Source of the DNA: Gryganskiella cystojenkinii | Taxonomy: Eukaryota; Mortierellomycota; Mortierellomycetes; Mortierellales; Mortierellaceae | Assembly: GCA_015852425.1 (NCBI GenBank) | Contig: JAAAIG010000299.1 | Coordinates: forward strand, 1 to 40,979 | DNA: 40,979 nucleotides | Direction: 5' to 3' | The notes under the pieces: generated by a model | The model's input: only the letters and a program-made list of their open reading frames with translations | Database searches by the model: none | Told to the model about the DNA's origin: nothing | Part shown: positions 40,904-40,979 of the stretch, piece by piece | Layout of the letters: each line of letters opens with the position of its first letter | How positions within the stretch are numbered: the stretch's first letter is position 1 | Made by a program: the position numbers and the translations under genes

Positions 40904-40979
40904 GTGGTAGAGAAAAAGTATGGCCACGGGGGGTGTGGTAGAGAAAAAAAGTTATATCCACGGGGGGTGTGCCATAGAA
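40904..40979. repeat. G-rich short tandem repeats at window end
   Basis: GTGGTAGAGAAAAA occurs at 40904-40917 and 40935-40948, and CCACGGGGGGTGTG at 40924-40937 and 40958-40971. The composite unit of about 31-34 bp therefore repeats at least twice and runs off the window edge. It could be the start of a transposable-element end or a minisatellite. Confidence 0.65.

Noticed and set aside
1..40979. tRNA or rRNA genes
   Set aside because: I looked for TTCGA/GGTTCGAATCC-type T-arm boxes and conserved rRNA blocks and found no credible cloverleaf or rRNA segment. A tRNAscan-SE run would be decisive.

Overview
The window is eukaryotic nuclear DNA, almost certainly from a filamentous fungus. Genes lie on both strands with short intergenic gaps. 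They carry GT-AG introns of about 75 to 430 nt with GTAAGT-like donors, pyrimidine-rich 5' leaders, homopolymer-rich spacers and no operon logic. Several protein families (F-box/LRR proteins with the WxWDW...LPHLTHL signature, a lineage-type pseudogene family, and a SNF5 with a C-terminal GATA finger) remind me of Mortierellomycota (Mortierella and relatives). That assignment comes from memory of such proteins and not from a search. Exon boundaries given here were read by hand from splice signals and frame continuity.

Layout. From 0.2 to 7 kb there is a MYND-finger protein, an Hsp70-family protein whose ATPase residues are degenerate, a type II membrane glycosyltransferase (GT32/alpha-1,4-GT type) and a two-exon patatin-like phospholipase, all on +. 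From 7.2 to 9.2 kb (-) there is a secreted formylglycine sulfatase. From 10.2 to 15.9 kb (-) there is an F-box/LRR cluster: one intact gene, one gene fragment and one long gene interrupted by a homopolymer frameshift and a stop. From 16.2 to 17.8 kb (+) lies the ribosome-biogenesis endonuclease NOB1, convergent with a four-exon SNF5/Sfh1-type chromatin-remodelling subunit (18.0-20.3 kb, -). From 20.6 to 22.9 kb (-) is a six-exon single-pass membrane protein with a proline-rich tail and an adhesin-like outer domain, and at 23.6-24.0 kb (-) a small secreted protein.

From 24 to 27.4 kb there are no intact genes. This stretch holds a multiply frameshifted pseudogene, a 44-bp tandem hairpin repeat and a coding-like fragment whose apparent intron is bounded by 32-bp direct repeats. 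From 27.8 to 35.4 kb (+) is a conserved housekeeping block: isopentenyl-diphosphate isomerase with an upstream exon that would add a mitochondrial presequence, a ZNHIT2-type HIT zinc-finger protein and a CENP-T kinetochore protein with its histone fold split over the last three exons. From 35.4 kb to the end the DNA looks like a decaying mobile or accessory tail. It contains a broken multi-exon gene with a possible nuclease-like C-terminus, Tc1/mariner-type transposase remnants, one small secreted six-cysteine protein, a perfect 28-bp inverted repeat 252 bp apart (MITE-like), and G-rich short repeats running off the window edge.

The genes do not form a single pathway. The housekeeping block (NOB1, SNF5, IDI, ZNHIT2, CENP-T) is separated by regions of rapid turnover (F-box cluster, 24-27 kb, 36-41 kb). 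The most interesting points are the likely dual-targeted IDI, the catalytically altered Hsp70, the repeat-bounded intron-like segment and the MITE-like inverted repeat.
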